Below, in pieces: positions 5,953-15,403 of a stretch of 64,000 bases of DNA. The DNA comes from Caecibacter massiliensis (GTDB lineage Bacteria; Bacillota; Negativicutes; Veillonellales; Megasphaeraceae). The DNA is taken from positions 1 to 64,000 of the forward strand of contig LT608311.1 in the NCBI GenBank assembly GCA_900095875.1, in the 5' to 3' direction. The position numbers were made by a program, and so were the translations under genes. The notes under the pieces are model-generated. The model was not told where the DNA came from. It did no database searches and was given only the letters and a program-made list of their open reading frames with translations. Every line of letters begins with the position of its first letter. The stretch's first letter is position 1.

Positions 5953-8900
5953 TCAGCGGTGGTACGTATGACAGAGGCGGGAGAGCCAGCGGGCCAGGTC
6001 CAGGCGCATCTGGCCGTCTTTCAGCTGCCAGTGCCAGTTGCCTTCTACGGTCCCCGGCGTGTTCATCCGGCCCGATGACGGCAGGAACAGCAGGTCCTGG
6101 AAGGGCACGATGGCCGTTTCCGCCCGGCGGCTGTAGACGTATGCGATGAGGGCCGCCGTCACTTCGCTGGCCGTGGCATCATTAGACAGGTGCAGCATGA
6201 GGCACAGGCGCTGCTGCTGTTCTTCCGGCAGGGATTCGTACCAGCCCCGGGTAGTGTCATTGTCGTGAGTCCCCGTATAGGCGATGGAACACGGTTCCGT
6301 ATCGAAGGACAGCCGGCCGTCAGACCGTTCTTTCAGATGGAACGGCAGGACCCGCATCCCCGGCAGGGAGAAATGGCTGCGCAGGCGGCATACGTCGTCG
6401 GTGATGATGCCCAGGTCTTCGGCGATGAGCCGCACCGGCCCCAGTTCCTGATAGACCCGGCGCAGGATGTCTTCTCCCGGTGCCGGTTTCCACTGCCCTT
6501 CCCGGGCCGTCCTGGCTCCGGCAGGGATAGACCAGTATGCGGAAAATCCGCGGAAATGGTCGATCCGCACTTCATCGACCAGTGACAGGGTGTGGCGGAA
6601 GCGCTGGACCCACCAGTCGTATCCGTCTTTTGCCATTGCCTGGTAATCGTAGAGGGGGTTGCCCCAGAGCTGGCCTTCGGCACTGAAATAGTCAGGCGGC
6701 ACGCCGGCCACACTCCTGGGATTTCCTGCCTCATCGAGGTCGAACAGGTCCTGATGGGACCAGCAGTCGGCGCTGTCGTGGGCGACGAACATGGGGATAT
6801 CCCCCAGGATAGAGACGCCGTTGTCATGGGCATAGGTGCACACGTCCTGCCACTGACGGTGTACGATGTACTGAAGGAAGCGGTAATGATCGACCGCACC
6901 GGCCAGTTCCTTCCGGTAGCGCGCACAGGCCGCATCTTCGTGGCGGGCAATGTCTTCCGGCCATTCGGTCCAGGCCTTTCCTTTGAAGAAGTCACGGACA
7001 GCACAAAACAGGGCGTAGTCATCGAGCCAGCTCTTATTTTTTCTGCAGAATGTGTCAAAAGGCTGCCAGGGAATGACCAGGTCCGGGTCGTGGGACATAT
7101 CCCAGAGGGCGCGTTCCTTGCACTGCCAGGCTTCGTCCCAGGACGAGGTTCCCGCCGCCTCCTGGCGGTACTGGTCATAGCGTTCCCTTTTGAGCCAGCC
7201 TGCCCGGTACAGGAAATCGAGGGAGATGAGCCGTTCGTTCATGGCAAAGGCCGACCGCGAGTAATACGGCGAATCGCCGTCGAGAGGCGGTGTCAGCGGC
7301 AGGACCTGCCACAGGCTCTGGCCGGCGGTCTTGAGGAAATCGATGAAATGATAGGCTTGTTCCCCCAGGTCGCCACAGCCCCACGGCGACGGCAGGGACG
7401 TGGGATGCAGGAGGATGCCGGCCCGCCGTTTTCCCCCTTCTTGTCCGGCCAGGACGACGAGGCTGAGCGGCGGCAGGGTCAGATCGAGGCGGCTGCCCGT
7501 CGTTTCCAGCGGTTCCATATTGGGGATGAGGGCGTTGTACAATTTTCCGTACAGCAGTCCGTCCGTATAGAGGCTGATAGAATGGACGGCCGTCGTGCTG
7601 CGGTTGATGGCGATGACAAACAGTCCGTCCCGGGCGGGCTTATCAAAGACATCGCGGCCGCCTTCGATGGACCGGCAATATACGTAGACATCGCCCTTGC
7701 TGTACAGGGGGATGAACCGCCCCGTCTGCAGGGCATCGTGTTTGCGCCGCAGGGCTGTCAGCCGTTTCACCCAGCGCAGGAGGCTCATGTTTTCGTGGCC
7801 CCAGGGATAGGTACGGCGGTTATCCGGGTCTTTTCCCCCAGTGAGGCCGGCTTCGTCGCCATAGTAGATACAAGGCGCGCCCGGCATGGTCATCTGCCAG
7901 GCCATGAGCAGCTTCACCCGGCCTATGGCGACGGATTCGCCGCGCACGTCAGCATCACTGCTCTGGCAGACCGTGAGGATCCGTTCGATGTCGTGGCTGC
8001 TGATGAGGTTGAGCATGGCATACCAGTTTTCCGGCGGGTAGTTCTCCACCAGCTGCATGAGTTCCCGCCCCAGGCAGCCGCCGTCTTTCTGGCCCAGCAC
8101 GAAGGCCACGGCCATGGCTCGGAGGGCGTAATTCATGGCACTGTCTATATCGTAGCCGCAGAGGTATTCCCGCTGCTCGCTGTAAGCAATCTTATTGGAG
8201 GCGTCTTCCCAGACTTCGCCGATGAGGACGGCATCGGGATTTTCTTCTTTGAGCGTATGATAGAAACTGCGCAGAAACGGCACGGGCAGTTCGTCGATGA
8301 CGTCGAGGCGCCAGCCGCTGATGCCCTGGCTCAGCCAGTATTTGAGGACGCTGTTTTCACTGCGGATGATGAAATCCATATAGGACGGCGTCGTTTCTTC
8401 TACGTCCGGCAGGTCCTTGACACCCCACCACGATTCATAGTCGTCGGGGTAGTCCGTAAAGCGGTACCATTCATAGTACGGCGATTCTTTGGACTGATAG
8501 GCGCCCAGGGACGGATAATGGCCGAAGCGGTTGAAATAGATGCTGTCGGCGCCGGTATGGCTGAATACGCCGTCGAGGATGATGCGGATGCCCCGCTTGC
8601 GCGCTTTTTCGCACAGGGCAGAAAATTCGTCATTAGTCCCCAGGAAGGGGTCGATGCGGTGATAGTCTCCCGTGCCATAGCGGTGGTTGCTGCAGCTTTC
8701 AAAGACCGGGTTGAGATAGATGGCCGTAACGCCTAAATCTGCGAGGTAGTCGAGTTTCTTCCCGATGCCGGCCAGGTCGCCGCCAAAGAAATCGTACTGG
8801 ACCACATCACCTGTTTCCGTATTCTTGCAGTAATAGGGCCGGTCGTCCCAGGAGCTGTGGATGACGGCACCGGGTTTGCCCGCCAGGTGCTGCCAGTCCA

Positions 8901-9342
8901 TGCGGCCGCGGCAGAAGCGGTCGGGGAAAATCTGGTAGACGATGGCGTGTTTGAACCAGTCCGGCGTATGGGCGTTCTTGTCGTAGACGGTAATCTGGAA
9001 CGCCGGCGGCACCGTGTCATAGAGGGCTCCCACGCCGCCGAGGTGGTCCTGGTTATTGCCGTAGTACAGGCGTTTGCCGTCCCATTCGACGATGAAATAA
9101 TACCACAAGAGGCAGCCCTTCTGCGGTACCTGCCAGGTCGCGGCAAAGGTATCCCCTGCGGCTGTCATGGGGACGAGCGATTCCCCGGCATTGCTCTGCC
9201 AGAGCCGTACGGTGGCCTTACAAGAAGAGGCCGGCCGGCCGCTGACGGACAGGCGCAGGGTCAGCTCTGACCCGGACGGTACGGCGCCAAAGCGGGACCG
9301 GTAGTGGCTGTCGTGGGAATCATGATATAGGCGTAGTTCCAT
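5953..9342 (-). CDS. Bifunctional GH13 debranching/amylase-type enzyme fused to 4-alpha-glucanotransferase
   Basis: A 1129-residue fusion of two glucan enzymes. Residues 1-110 look like a beta-rich N-terminal module of neopullulanase-type enzymes. Residues 125-590 form a GH13 barrel with the nucleophile Asp in GWRLDVIDE, the acid/base Glu in LIGEVWED and the stabilising Asp in ISSHDIERI. From about residue 643 a complete GH77 (MalQ) domain follows: AGILLHPTSLPS, nucleophile in VRIDHFRGF, acid/base in IAEDLG, and YTGTHDNDTT. It should debranch or hydrolyse alpha-glucans and transfer short maltooligosaccharides. It is the last gene of the glycogen operon, about 65 bases after glgA, with a hairpin in between. 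Both catalytic sets appear intact. Whether the GH13 half acts as a true GlgX debrancher or as a neopullulanase cannot be told by eye. Confidence 0.93.
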   Translation of the reverse strand: MELRLYHDSHDSHYRSRFGAVPSGSELTLRLSVSGRPASSCKATVRLWQSNAGESLVPMTAAGDTFAATWQVPQKGCLLWYYFIVEWDGKRLYYGNNQDHLGGVGALYDTVPPAFQITVYDKNAHTPDWFKHAIVYQIFPDRFCRGRMDWQHLAGKPGAVIHSSWDDRPYYCKNTETGDVVQYDFFGGDLAGIGKKLDYLADLGVTAIYLNPVFESCSNHRYGTGDYHRIDPFLGTNDEFSALCEKARKRGIRIILDGVFSHTGADSIYFNRFGHYPSLGAYQSKESPYYEWYRFTDYPDDYESWWGVKDLPDVEETTPSYMDFIIRSENSVLKYWLSQGISGWRLDVIDELPVPFLRSFYHTLKEENPDAVLIGEVWEDASNKIAYSEQREYLCGYDIDSAMNYALRAMAVAFVLGQKDGGCLGRELMQLVENYPPENWYAMLNLISSHDIERILTVCQSSDADVRGESVAIGRVKLLMAWQMTMPGAPCIYYGDEAGLTGGKDPDNRRTYPWGHENMSLLRWVKRLTALRRKHDALQTGRFIPLYSKGDVYVYCRSIEGGRDVFDKPARDGLFVIAINRSTTAVHSISLYTDGLLYGKLYNALIPNMEPLETTGSRLDLTLPPLSLVVLAGQEGGKRRAGILLHPTSLPSPWGCGDLGEQAYHFIDFLKTAGQSLWQVLPLTPPLDGDSPYYSRSAFAMNERLISLDFLYRAGWLKRERYDQYRQEAAGTSSWDEAWQCKERALWDMSHDPDLVIPWQPFDTFCRKNKSWLDDYALFCAVRDFFKGKAWTEWPEDIARHEDAACARYRKELAGAVDHYRFLQYIVHRQWQDVCTYAHDNGVSILGDIPMFVAHDSADCWSHQDLFDLDEAGNPRSVAGVPPDYFSAEGQLWGNPLYDYQAMAKDGYDWWVQRFRHTLSLVDEVRIDHFRGFSAYWSIPAGARTAREGQWKPAPGEDILRRVYQELGPVRLIAEDLGIITDDVCRLRSHFSLPGMRVLPFHLKERSDGRLSFDTEPCSIAYTGTHDNDTTRGWYESLPEEQQQRLCLMLHLSNDATASEVTAALIAYVYSRRAETAIVPFQDLLFLPSSGRMNTPGTVEGNWHWQLKDGQMRLDLARWLSRLCHTYHR

Positions 9343-9366
9343 AGTCGTTCCTTTCTTTATCGCAAA

Positions 9367-9395
9367 ACCCCTGCCGCAGCATGCCGGGCAGGGGT
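9367..9395 (-). terminator. Terminator-like hairpin between glgA and the fusion gene
   Basis: ACCCCTGCC (9367-9375) pairs perfectly with GGCAGGGGT (9387-9395). On the minus strand it is followed by only four T, so it may attenuate rather than stop transcription into the fusion gene. Confidence 0.6.
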
Positions 9396-9406
9396 CCTTG
9401 GTGTCA

Positions 9407-10846
9407 TTATCTGTCTAATACGGTGTGATACAGATCCGCATAGGCCTGGGCCGATCGGTCCCATCCGTAATCGCTTTCCATGGCATTGCGGACGAGGTGT
9501 TCCCAGACGACGGGATCGGCGTAGTAGCTGAGGGCTCTCTTGACGGTAAACAGCAGTTCATGGGCATTGAAGTTCATGAATGTCAGGCCGTTGCCCTGAT
9601 TCGTATACTTATCGAAGGGGATGACCGTATCCTTGAGTCCCCCCGTTTCCCGGACGACCGGCACGGCCCCGTATTTGAGGGCGATGAGCTGGCTCAGGCC
9701 GCATGGTTCGTAGCGGGACGGCATCATGAAGATGTCGGCGGCAGCATATACCTGATGGGCCAGGCCTTCGTTGAAGAGGATGTTGGCCGACACCTTGGTC
9801 GGATAGCGCCGGGCCAGATTGCGGAAGGCATCTTCGTAGGCCCAGTCGCCGGTGCCGACGATGACCAGCTGGATATCTTCTTCGATGAGTTCATCCATGA
9901 TGCAGGTCACCAGATCCAGTCCCTTATCTGCTACCAGGCGGGTTACCATGGCGACGACGGGGATATTGCGGTTGACAGGAAGGCCCAGTTCCCGCTGCAG
10001 GGCTTCCTTGTTGATATGCTTCCTGGCCGGGAAGGTATCGGCCGTATAAGTCGCGGCGATATGCCTATCCGCCGCCGGGTTGTATTCATCTTCATCGAGG
10101 CCGTTGATGATGCCCGTGATGCGGTCCCGGGCCGAGCGGATATAGCCATCCAGACGTTCCCCGAAATAGGGATAGGTGATTTCCTGGGCATAGGTCTTGC
10201 TCACGGTCGTAATGTAGTCGGCATAGACCATGCCTGATTTCATGTAGTTGACGCAGCCATCACATTCCAGGTTGCCGTTGTCAAAGAGTTCCTGCGGCAG
10301 GCCGATGATGTCGCGCATGATGGATGGCGGGTAAATCCCCTGGTATTTGAGATTGTGGATGGTATAGATAATCTTCATGTGCTGGTAGAACGGGTCATGA
10401 TAGAAATCTTCTTTCAGGAAGACGCCCATGAGGCCCGTATGCCAGTCGTTGCAGTGGATGATGTCCGGCTGGAATCCCACTTTGGGGAGCATGGTCAGGA
10501 CAGCGCGGCAGAAATAGGCGAACCGTTCGTCGTCGTCATCAAATCCGTAGAGGCGGTCCCGCTTGAAATACCATTCGTTATCGATGAAGTAGACCGTGAC
10601 GCCGTTCCAGTCGATTTCTTCTACGCCATAGTAGAGCTGGCGCCAGGCCAGATTGACGATGCCGTGGGTGACCGGTTTCATCTGTGCCCGGAACGATTCG
10701 GCGATCTGGCTGTATTTGGGAATGACCAGACGCACATCCATCCCTTTGGATGCCAGTGCCTTCGGCAGCGCTCCCATGACATCTGCCAGGCCTCCGGTCT
10801 TGATAAAAGGAACGGCCTCGGAAGCCGCAAACAATACTTTTACCAT
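9407..10846 (-). CDS. glgA: Glycogen synthase (ADP-glucose type)
   Basis: Transfers glucose from ADP-glucose to the growing alpha-1,4-glucan chain. The 479-residue GT5 enzyme begins VKVLFAASEAVPFIKTGGLA, holding the KTGGLAD ADP-glucose-binding motif at about residues 17-23. IHCNDWHTGL lies near 125 and the GT5 C-terminal motif region PSRYEPCGLSQLIALKYG near 375. I take the ATG at 10846, which AAGGTGAT precedes at good spacing; an in-frame GTG nine bases earlier overlaps that site and is unlikely. It follows glgB by about 60 bases in the operon. Length and motifs are normal for the family. Confidence 0.97.
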   Translation of the reverse strand: MVKVLFAASEAVPFIKTGGLADVMGALPKALASKGMDVRLVIPKYSQIAESFRAQMKPVTHGIVNLAWRQLYYGVEEIDWNGVTVYFIDNEWYFKRDRLYGFDDDDERFAYFCRAVLTMLPKVGFQPDIIHCNDWHTGLMGVFLKEDFYHDPFYQHMKIIYTIHNLKYQGIYPPSIMRDIIGLPQELFDNGNLECDGCVNYMKSGMVYADYITTVSKTYAQEITYPYFGERLDGYIRSARDRITGIINGLDEDEYNPAADRHIAATYTADTFPARKHINKEALQRELGLPVNRNIPVVAMVTRLVADKGLDLVTCIMDELIEEDIQLVIVGTGDWAYEDAFRNLARRYPTKVSANILFNEGLAHQVYAAADIFMMPSRYEPCGLSQLIALKYGAVPVVRETGGLKDTVIPFDKYTNQGNGLTFMNFNAHELLFTVKRALSYYADPVVWEHLVRNAMESDYGWDRSAQAYADLYHTVLDR

Positions 10847-10907
10847 CTGTATCACCTTCTTAGTACACTCTTAAAATTATGATCCCATCGTATGATGATA
10901 ATGTCAT

Positions 10908-12929
10908 TCAACTTTGTTTTTTCCCGGTCCTCTTCTTGGAGGAAGCCTTGCCTGTCCGGGATTTTCCCCGGGCCGGGGCGCGCCGTTTCTGTACGGTGCC
11001 GCTCATAGCAGCCGATACGGTGCGGTGAGCTTCTGCCGCCGAATCGAGTTCGATGTATATGGCTGCCAGCGGTGGCAGCGTCAGGGACAGGGACTGGTCC
11101 ATGCCGTGCATGGAGATGTCTTCTGCCGTAAATTTTCCTTCATTGACCACGCCGGATCCGCCAAAGCGGCTGTCATCGCTGTTTAAGACTTCCACATAGG
11201 TGCCGGGCTGGGGCACGCCGAAGCGGTAATCGTGGCGCACGACAGGCGTGAAATTGCAGACGACGATGGTCAGGTCTTCCTTGTGGATCCCCTTGCGGAA
11301 GAAGGCGATGACGCTGTTGTCCCGGTCATCACAGCTGATCCAGGAAAAGCCGGACCAGTCGAAGTCTTCCTGCCAGAATTCGCAATGGGATGCATAGAAT
11401 CCGTTCAGTTCCCGTACGTAGTCGTGCAGTTTGCGGTGCATGTCGTAATCCAGGAGATGCCAGTCCAGGCTGTCATCGTATTTCCATTCGATGAACTGGC
11501 CGAAATCGCCGCCCATGAACAGGAGCTTCTTGCCCGGATGAGACATCCAGTAGCCGTAAAATGCCCGCAGGCCGGCAAATTTCTTCCAGTAATCGCCAGG
11601 CATCTTATCCAGGAGCGACCGTTTGCCATGGACGACTTCATCGTGGGACAGGGGCAGGACGAAATTTTCCGAAAAGGCATAGCACAGGGAAAAGGTAATG
11701 AGGTTCTGATGGTCTTTGCGGAACAAGGGATCCATGGACATATAGCGCAGCATGTCGTTCATCCAGCCCATATTCCATTTATAATTGAATCCCAGTCCGC
11801 CCACTTCGATGGGTTTCGTCACCAGCGGCCAGGCCGACGATTCTTCGGCGATCATCAGGGCCTGGGGGACTTCGGCGAAGACGGCTTTATTGAGGCGGCG
11901 GATGAAATCGATGGCTTCCAGGTTTTCCCGGCCGCCGTATTTATTGGGCTGCCACTGGCCGTCGCTGTGGCCGTAGTCGAGGTACAGCATGTTGGCCACG
12001 GCATCGATGCGCAGGCCATCGACGTGGAATTCCTTCAGGAAAAAGAGGGCGCTGGAAATGAGGAAGGACTGCACTTCCGTGCGGCCATAATCGAAATTCA
12101 TAGTGTCCCATTCCTTGTTTTCTGCCAGGATGGGATTGCCCGATTCGTAGCACGGTTCGCCATCAAAATATCGCAGGCCGTGGGCATCGCGGCAGAAATG
12201 GCCCGGTACCCAGTCTACGATGACGCCGATGCCGTTTTGGTGGCAGTGATCGACGAAATACATGAAATCTTCCGGCCTGCCGTAGCGGCTGGTCACGGAG
12301 AAATAGCCCGTCCCCTGATAGCCCCAGGAGCCGTCAAAAGGATATTCGCACAGCGGCATGAGCTCGATATGGGTATAATGCATATCTTTCACGTAGTCTA
12401 CCAGCTGGTCTGCCAGTTCCCGGTAGGTCAGCATATCGCCGTTTTCTCTGCGCCGCCACGAGCCCAGGTGGACTTCATAGGTCAGCATGGGCTGGGCGTA
12501 TGAATCGTAGTCTTTGCGGCTGGCCATCCATTTCTTGTCTTTCCACGTATAATGGAGCTTGGTCAGCTTCGATGCCGTATCGGGCCGGACTTCCGACCAG
12601 AAGGCATAGGGGTCGCTTTTGAGGATGACATCGCCCGAAGCCGTCGTGATGGCGTATTTGTAGTTATCCCCTTCGGAAAGACCGGAAATATAGCAGATCC
12701 AGATGCCATTTCCCTTGTCGCTGCGCGTCATGGGGTCGGCCGTTTCATTCCATTCATTGAAATCACCGACGACGCTGACGGCCTGTGCATGAGGTGCCCA
12801 CACGGCAAAGCGCACGCAGGCTTTGCGCCGGTACGCCGTAAAATGCGCGCCAAAGAGGCGGTAACTGCTGTCGTTCGTTCCCTGATGATACAGATAGGTA
12901 CTATAATCATCGATGGCACTGAGTTTCAT
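10908..12929 (-). CDS. glgB: 1,4-alpha-glucan branching enzyme
   Basis: Makes alpha-1,6 branch points in glycogen. The 673-residue protein has an N-terminal beta-sandwich (CBM48-like: VRFAVWAPHAQAVSVVGDFN), a GH13 barrel with the nucleophile Asp in VDGLRIDAVANML, the acid/base Glu in LMIAEESSAWP and the stabilising Asp in LPLSHDEVVHG, and a C-terminal beta domain. The last 40 residues are an unusual Lys/Arg/Ser-rich tail ending RTGKASSKKRTGKKQS, beyond the normal domain end. AAAGGAGG precedes the ATG. It lies between glgP and glgA in the operon. The enzyme call is firm; the purpose of the basic tail is unknown. Confidence 0.97.
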   Translation of the reverse strand: MKLSAIDDYSTYLYHQGTNDSSYRLFGAHFTAYRRKACVRFAVWAPHAQAVSVVGDFNEWNETADPMTRSDKGNGIWICYISGLSEGDNYKYAITTASGDVILKSDPYAFWSEVRPDTASKLTKLHYTWKDKKWMASRKDYDSYAQPMLTYEVHLGSWRRRENGDMLTYRELADQLVDYVKDMHYTHIELMPLCEYPFDGSWGYQGTGYFSVTSRYGRPEDFMYFVDHCHQNGIGVIVDWVPGHFCRDAHGLRYFDGEPCYESGNPILAENKEWDTMNFDYGRTEVQSFLISSALFFLKEFHVDGLRIDAVANMLYLDYGHSDGQWQPNKYGGRENLEAIDFIRRLNKAVFAEVPQALMIAEESSAWPLVTKPIEVGGLGFNYKWNMGWMNDMLRYMSMDPLFRKDHQNLITFSLCYAFSENFVLPLSHDEVVHGKRSLLDKMPGDYWKKFAGLRAFYGYWMSHPGKKLLFMGGDFGQFIEWKYDDSLDWHLLDYDMHRKLHDYVRELNGFYASHCEFWQEDFDWSGFSWISCDDRDNSVIAFFRKGIHKEDLTIVVCNFTPVVRHDYRFGVPQPGTYVEVLNSDDSRFGGSGVVNEGKFTAEDISMHGMDQSLSLTLPPLAAIYIELDSAAEAHRTVSAAMSGTVQKRRAPARGKSRTGKASSKKRTGKKQS

Positions 12930-12952
12930 CCGTGCACACCTCCTTTATTACA

Positions 12953-15385
12953 TCAACTCTTGACCGGTTTCAGGTGCCAGATTCCCGATGCGTACTGGCG
13001 GATGGTCCGGTCACTGGAAAAATAGCCCGAATGGGCGATATTGACGGCGCTGGAATGGAGCCATGGGAGGCGTTTGTTGTAGCGCCGTTCGATTTCCTGC
13101 TGTGCCTGACAGTAGGGTTTGAAATCTTTCAAGACGAAGAATTCATCGTTGCGGTCCAGGAGTGAATCGTAGAGCATGCCGAAGGATTCGCCATTTCCCA
13201 GGGATCCATCGACGAGGCTGTTCATGATCTGGCGGATATCCGCATCTTCGCTGTACATATTCCACGAGGAATAGCCGCCGTGGATATAATAATCCATGAC
13301 TTCGTTGGCCCGGAGGCCGAAGATGACGCAGTTGTCATCACCCACTTCGCGGTGGATTTCCACGTTGGCCCCGTCCATGGTGCCCAGGGTGATGGCCCCG
13401 TTCATCATGAATTTCATATTCCCCGTACCAGACGCTTCTTTTCCGGCCGTAGAGATCTGTTCGCTCACATCGGCAGCCGGAAACAGGAGCTGGCCCAGGG
13501 AGACGTTGTAGTTTTCCAGGAAGAGGACGCGCATCTGCTTGCGGATACGGCGGTCGTTGTTGACCAGCCGGGCCACGACGTTGATGAGCTTGATGGTCTG
13601 CTTGGCTTCCCCATAGCCGGCAGCTGCCTTGCCGCCAAAAAGGAAGGTCCTCGGCGTAATCTGCATCCGGGGATTGGCCTTGAGGACGTAATACAGGTGC
13701 AGGACGTGGAGAATATTGAGGAGCTGCCGTTTGTAGAGATGGATCCGCTTGATCTGGATATCAAAGATCGATGCCGGGTCTACCTTTATTTCATACTTCT
13801 GTTGGATATAATCGGCCAGGATATATTTGCGGGTCTGTTTCACCTGGGCCAGCCGTTCGAGGAAGGCCGGGTCTTTGGAAAATTTTTCCACGTCTATGAG
13901 GCGTTTGGCTTCCAGCCGCCAGTCCGGCCCGATGGTGTCATCGAGCAGTCCTGCCAGCTGCGGATTGGACTGGATGAGCCAGCGTCGGTGGGAGACGCCA
14001 TTGGTCTTATTGGAAAAACGCGACGGGAAACAGGTGTAGAACTGGTGCAGCGTCGAGTCCTTCAGGATCTGGGAGTGGATTTCCGCAACCCCGTTGACAC
14101 TGTGGCTGCCGAGGACAGCCAGATGGGCCATGTGGACCTGTCCATCCCAGAGGACGGCCACATCGCGGGCCTTGTCTTCGTCGCCGGGGAAGCGCTTGCG
14201 GACTTCGGCCAGCCAGCGCCGGTTCAGTTCTTCCACGATGAGATAGATCCGCGGCAGCAGGGACTTGAACATGGGAATGGACCAGCGTTCCATCGCTTCC
14301 GGCAGGATGGTGTGGTTCGTATAAGCCACGGTGCGGACGGTCACATTCCAGGCCGCATCCCACGAAAGTCCTTCTTCATCCATGAGGATGCGCATGAGTT
14401 CGGGGATGACCAGGGCCGGATGGGTATCGTTGATATGGATAGCGATGTACTGATCGAATTTATACAGGCTTTCTTTGATTTTTTTCTTGTAATAGCGCAC
14501 GATGGACTGCAGGCCCGCCGATACCATGAAGTATTCCTGCATGAGCCGCAGCTTGCGCCCTTCTTCCGTGCTGTCTTCGGGATAGAGGAAACGGGAAATG
14601 AGCTGCACGCTGTTCTTATAGTGGAAGGCCCGGTGCCGGTCGCCCAGGGACAATTCGCGGTACATATCTTCCCGTGAATATTCGGCCCGCCACAGGCGCA
14701 GGGTGTTCACCGTATGGTTGTGATAGCCTACGATGGGGACATCGTAGGGCACGGCACGGACAGAAGAATATTTTTCGTAGACACATTCCAGGCCGCCGTC
14801 TTCGGAAGGGCGCATGTAGGCGTTGCCGCCGAAGCGTACGTTGACGGCCTTATCGACCTTCTTGACTTCCCAGGGGAATCCGTCGGCCAGCCAGCTGTCA
14901 GGCAGTTCGACCTGCTGATCGTCGATGATGCGCTGATTGAAGAGTCCGTACTGATAGCGGATACTGCAGCCATGGCCGGGAAGCTGGAGCGCTGCCAGGG
15001 AATCGATGAAGCAGGCAGCCAGTCTGCCCAGGCCCCCGTTTCCCAGTCCCGGATCCCGTTCTTCCGGGATGATCCGGTCCAGGTCCCAGCCCAGGTCCTT
15101 GAGCCCGGCCCGGCAGACATCTTCCATGCCCAGGCCGATGAGGTTGGAATCGAGCAGCCGCCCCAGGAGGAACTCGATGGAAAAATAGTAGACCTGTTTC
15201 GCCTTTTCTTCGGCATAGGTTTCATTCGTGCGGATCCAGTCTTCACTTACCAAATCACGGACCATGAAGGCTACGGTCTGATATACTTCGTTCGGTGTCA
15301 GATCGGGCAGATCCTTTTCCCACAAAATGTGTGCTTTTTTGGTAAATTCACTTTTGAATTCTTCTTTATCCTGCCACGTGTTCAC
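12953..15385 (-). CDS. glgP: Glycogen/alpha-glucan phosphorylase
   Basis: Releases glucose-1-phosphate from glycogen chain ends using phosphate and pyridoxal phosphate. The 810-residue length is typical for GT35. Recognisable parts are GNGGLGRLAACFIDSLA near residue 115, HINDTHPALVIPELMRIL near 325, and the pyridoxal phosphate lysine in EASGTGNMKFMMNGA near 655. The start is a GTG with AAGGAG about 10 bases upstream. It is third in the operon, after glgD and before glgB. No Ser-rich N-terminal control extension like that of animal phosphorylases is present. Confidence 0.97.
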   Translation of the reverse strand: MNTWQDKEEFKSEFTKKAHILWEKDLPDLTPNEVYQTVAFMVRDLVSEDWIRTNETYAEEKAKQVYYFSIEFLLGRLLDSNLIGLGMEDVCRAGLKDLGWDLDRIIPEERDPGLGNGGLGRLAACFIDSLAALQLPGHGCSIRYQYGLFNQRIIDDQQVELPDSWLADGFPWEVKKVDKAVNVRFGGNAYMRPSEDGGLECVYEKYSSVRAVPYDVPIVGYHNHTVNTLRLWRAEYSREDMYRELSLGDRHRAFHYKNSVQLISRFLYPEDSTEEGRKLRLMQEYFMVSAGLQSIVRYYKKKIKESLYKFDQYIAIHINDTHPALVIPELMRILMDEEGLSWDAAWNVTVRTVAYTNHTILPEAMERWSIPMFKSLLPRIYLIVEELNRRWLAEVRKRFPGDEDKARDVAVLWDGQVHMAHLAVLGSHSVNGVAEIHSQILKDSTLHQFYTCFPSRFSNKTNGVSHRRWLIQSNPQLAGLLDDTIGPDWRLEAKRLIDVEKFSKDPAFLERLAQVKQTRKYILADYIQQKYEIKVDPASIFDIQIKRIHLYKRQLLNILHVLHLYYVLKANPRMQITPRTFLFGGKAAAGYGEAKQTIKLINVVARLVNNDRRIRKQMRVLFLENYNVSLGQLLFPAADVSEQISTAGKEASGTGNMKFMMNGAITLGTMDGANVEIHREVGDDNCVIFGLRANEVMDYYIHGGYSSWNMYSEDADIRQIMNSLVDGSLGNGESFGMLYDSLLDRNDEFFVLKDFKPYCQAQQEIERRYNKRLPWLHSSAVNIAHSGYFSSDRTIRQYASGIWHLKPVKS

Positions 15386-15403
15386 TATTTCAGGACTCCT
15401 TTT

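Noticed and set aside
6592-8736. Long plus-strand open frame of 714 codons
   Set aside because: It lies antisense to the GlgX/MalQ fusion, whose motifs are clear; the frame is open because of GC-rich codon use. Similar antisense frames at 11232-12503, 13280-14677, 14714-16486, 17920-19356 and 26839-27828 were dropped for the same reason.
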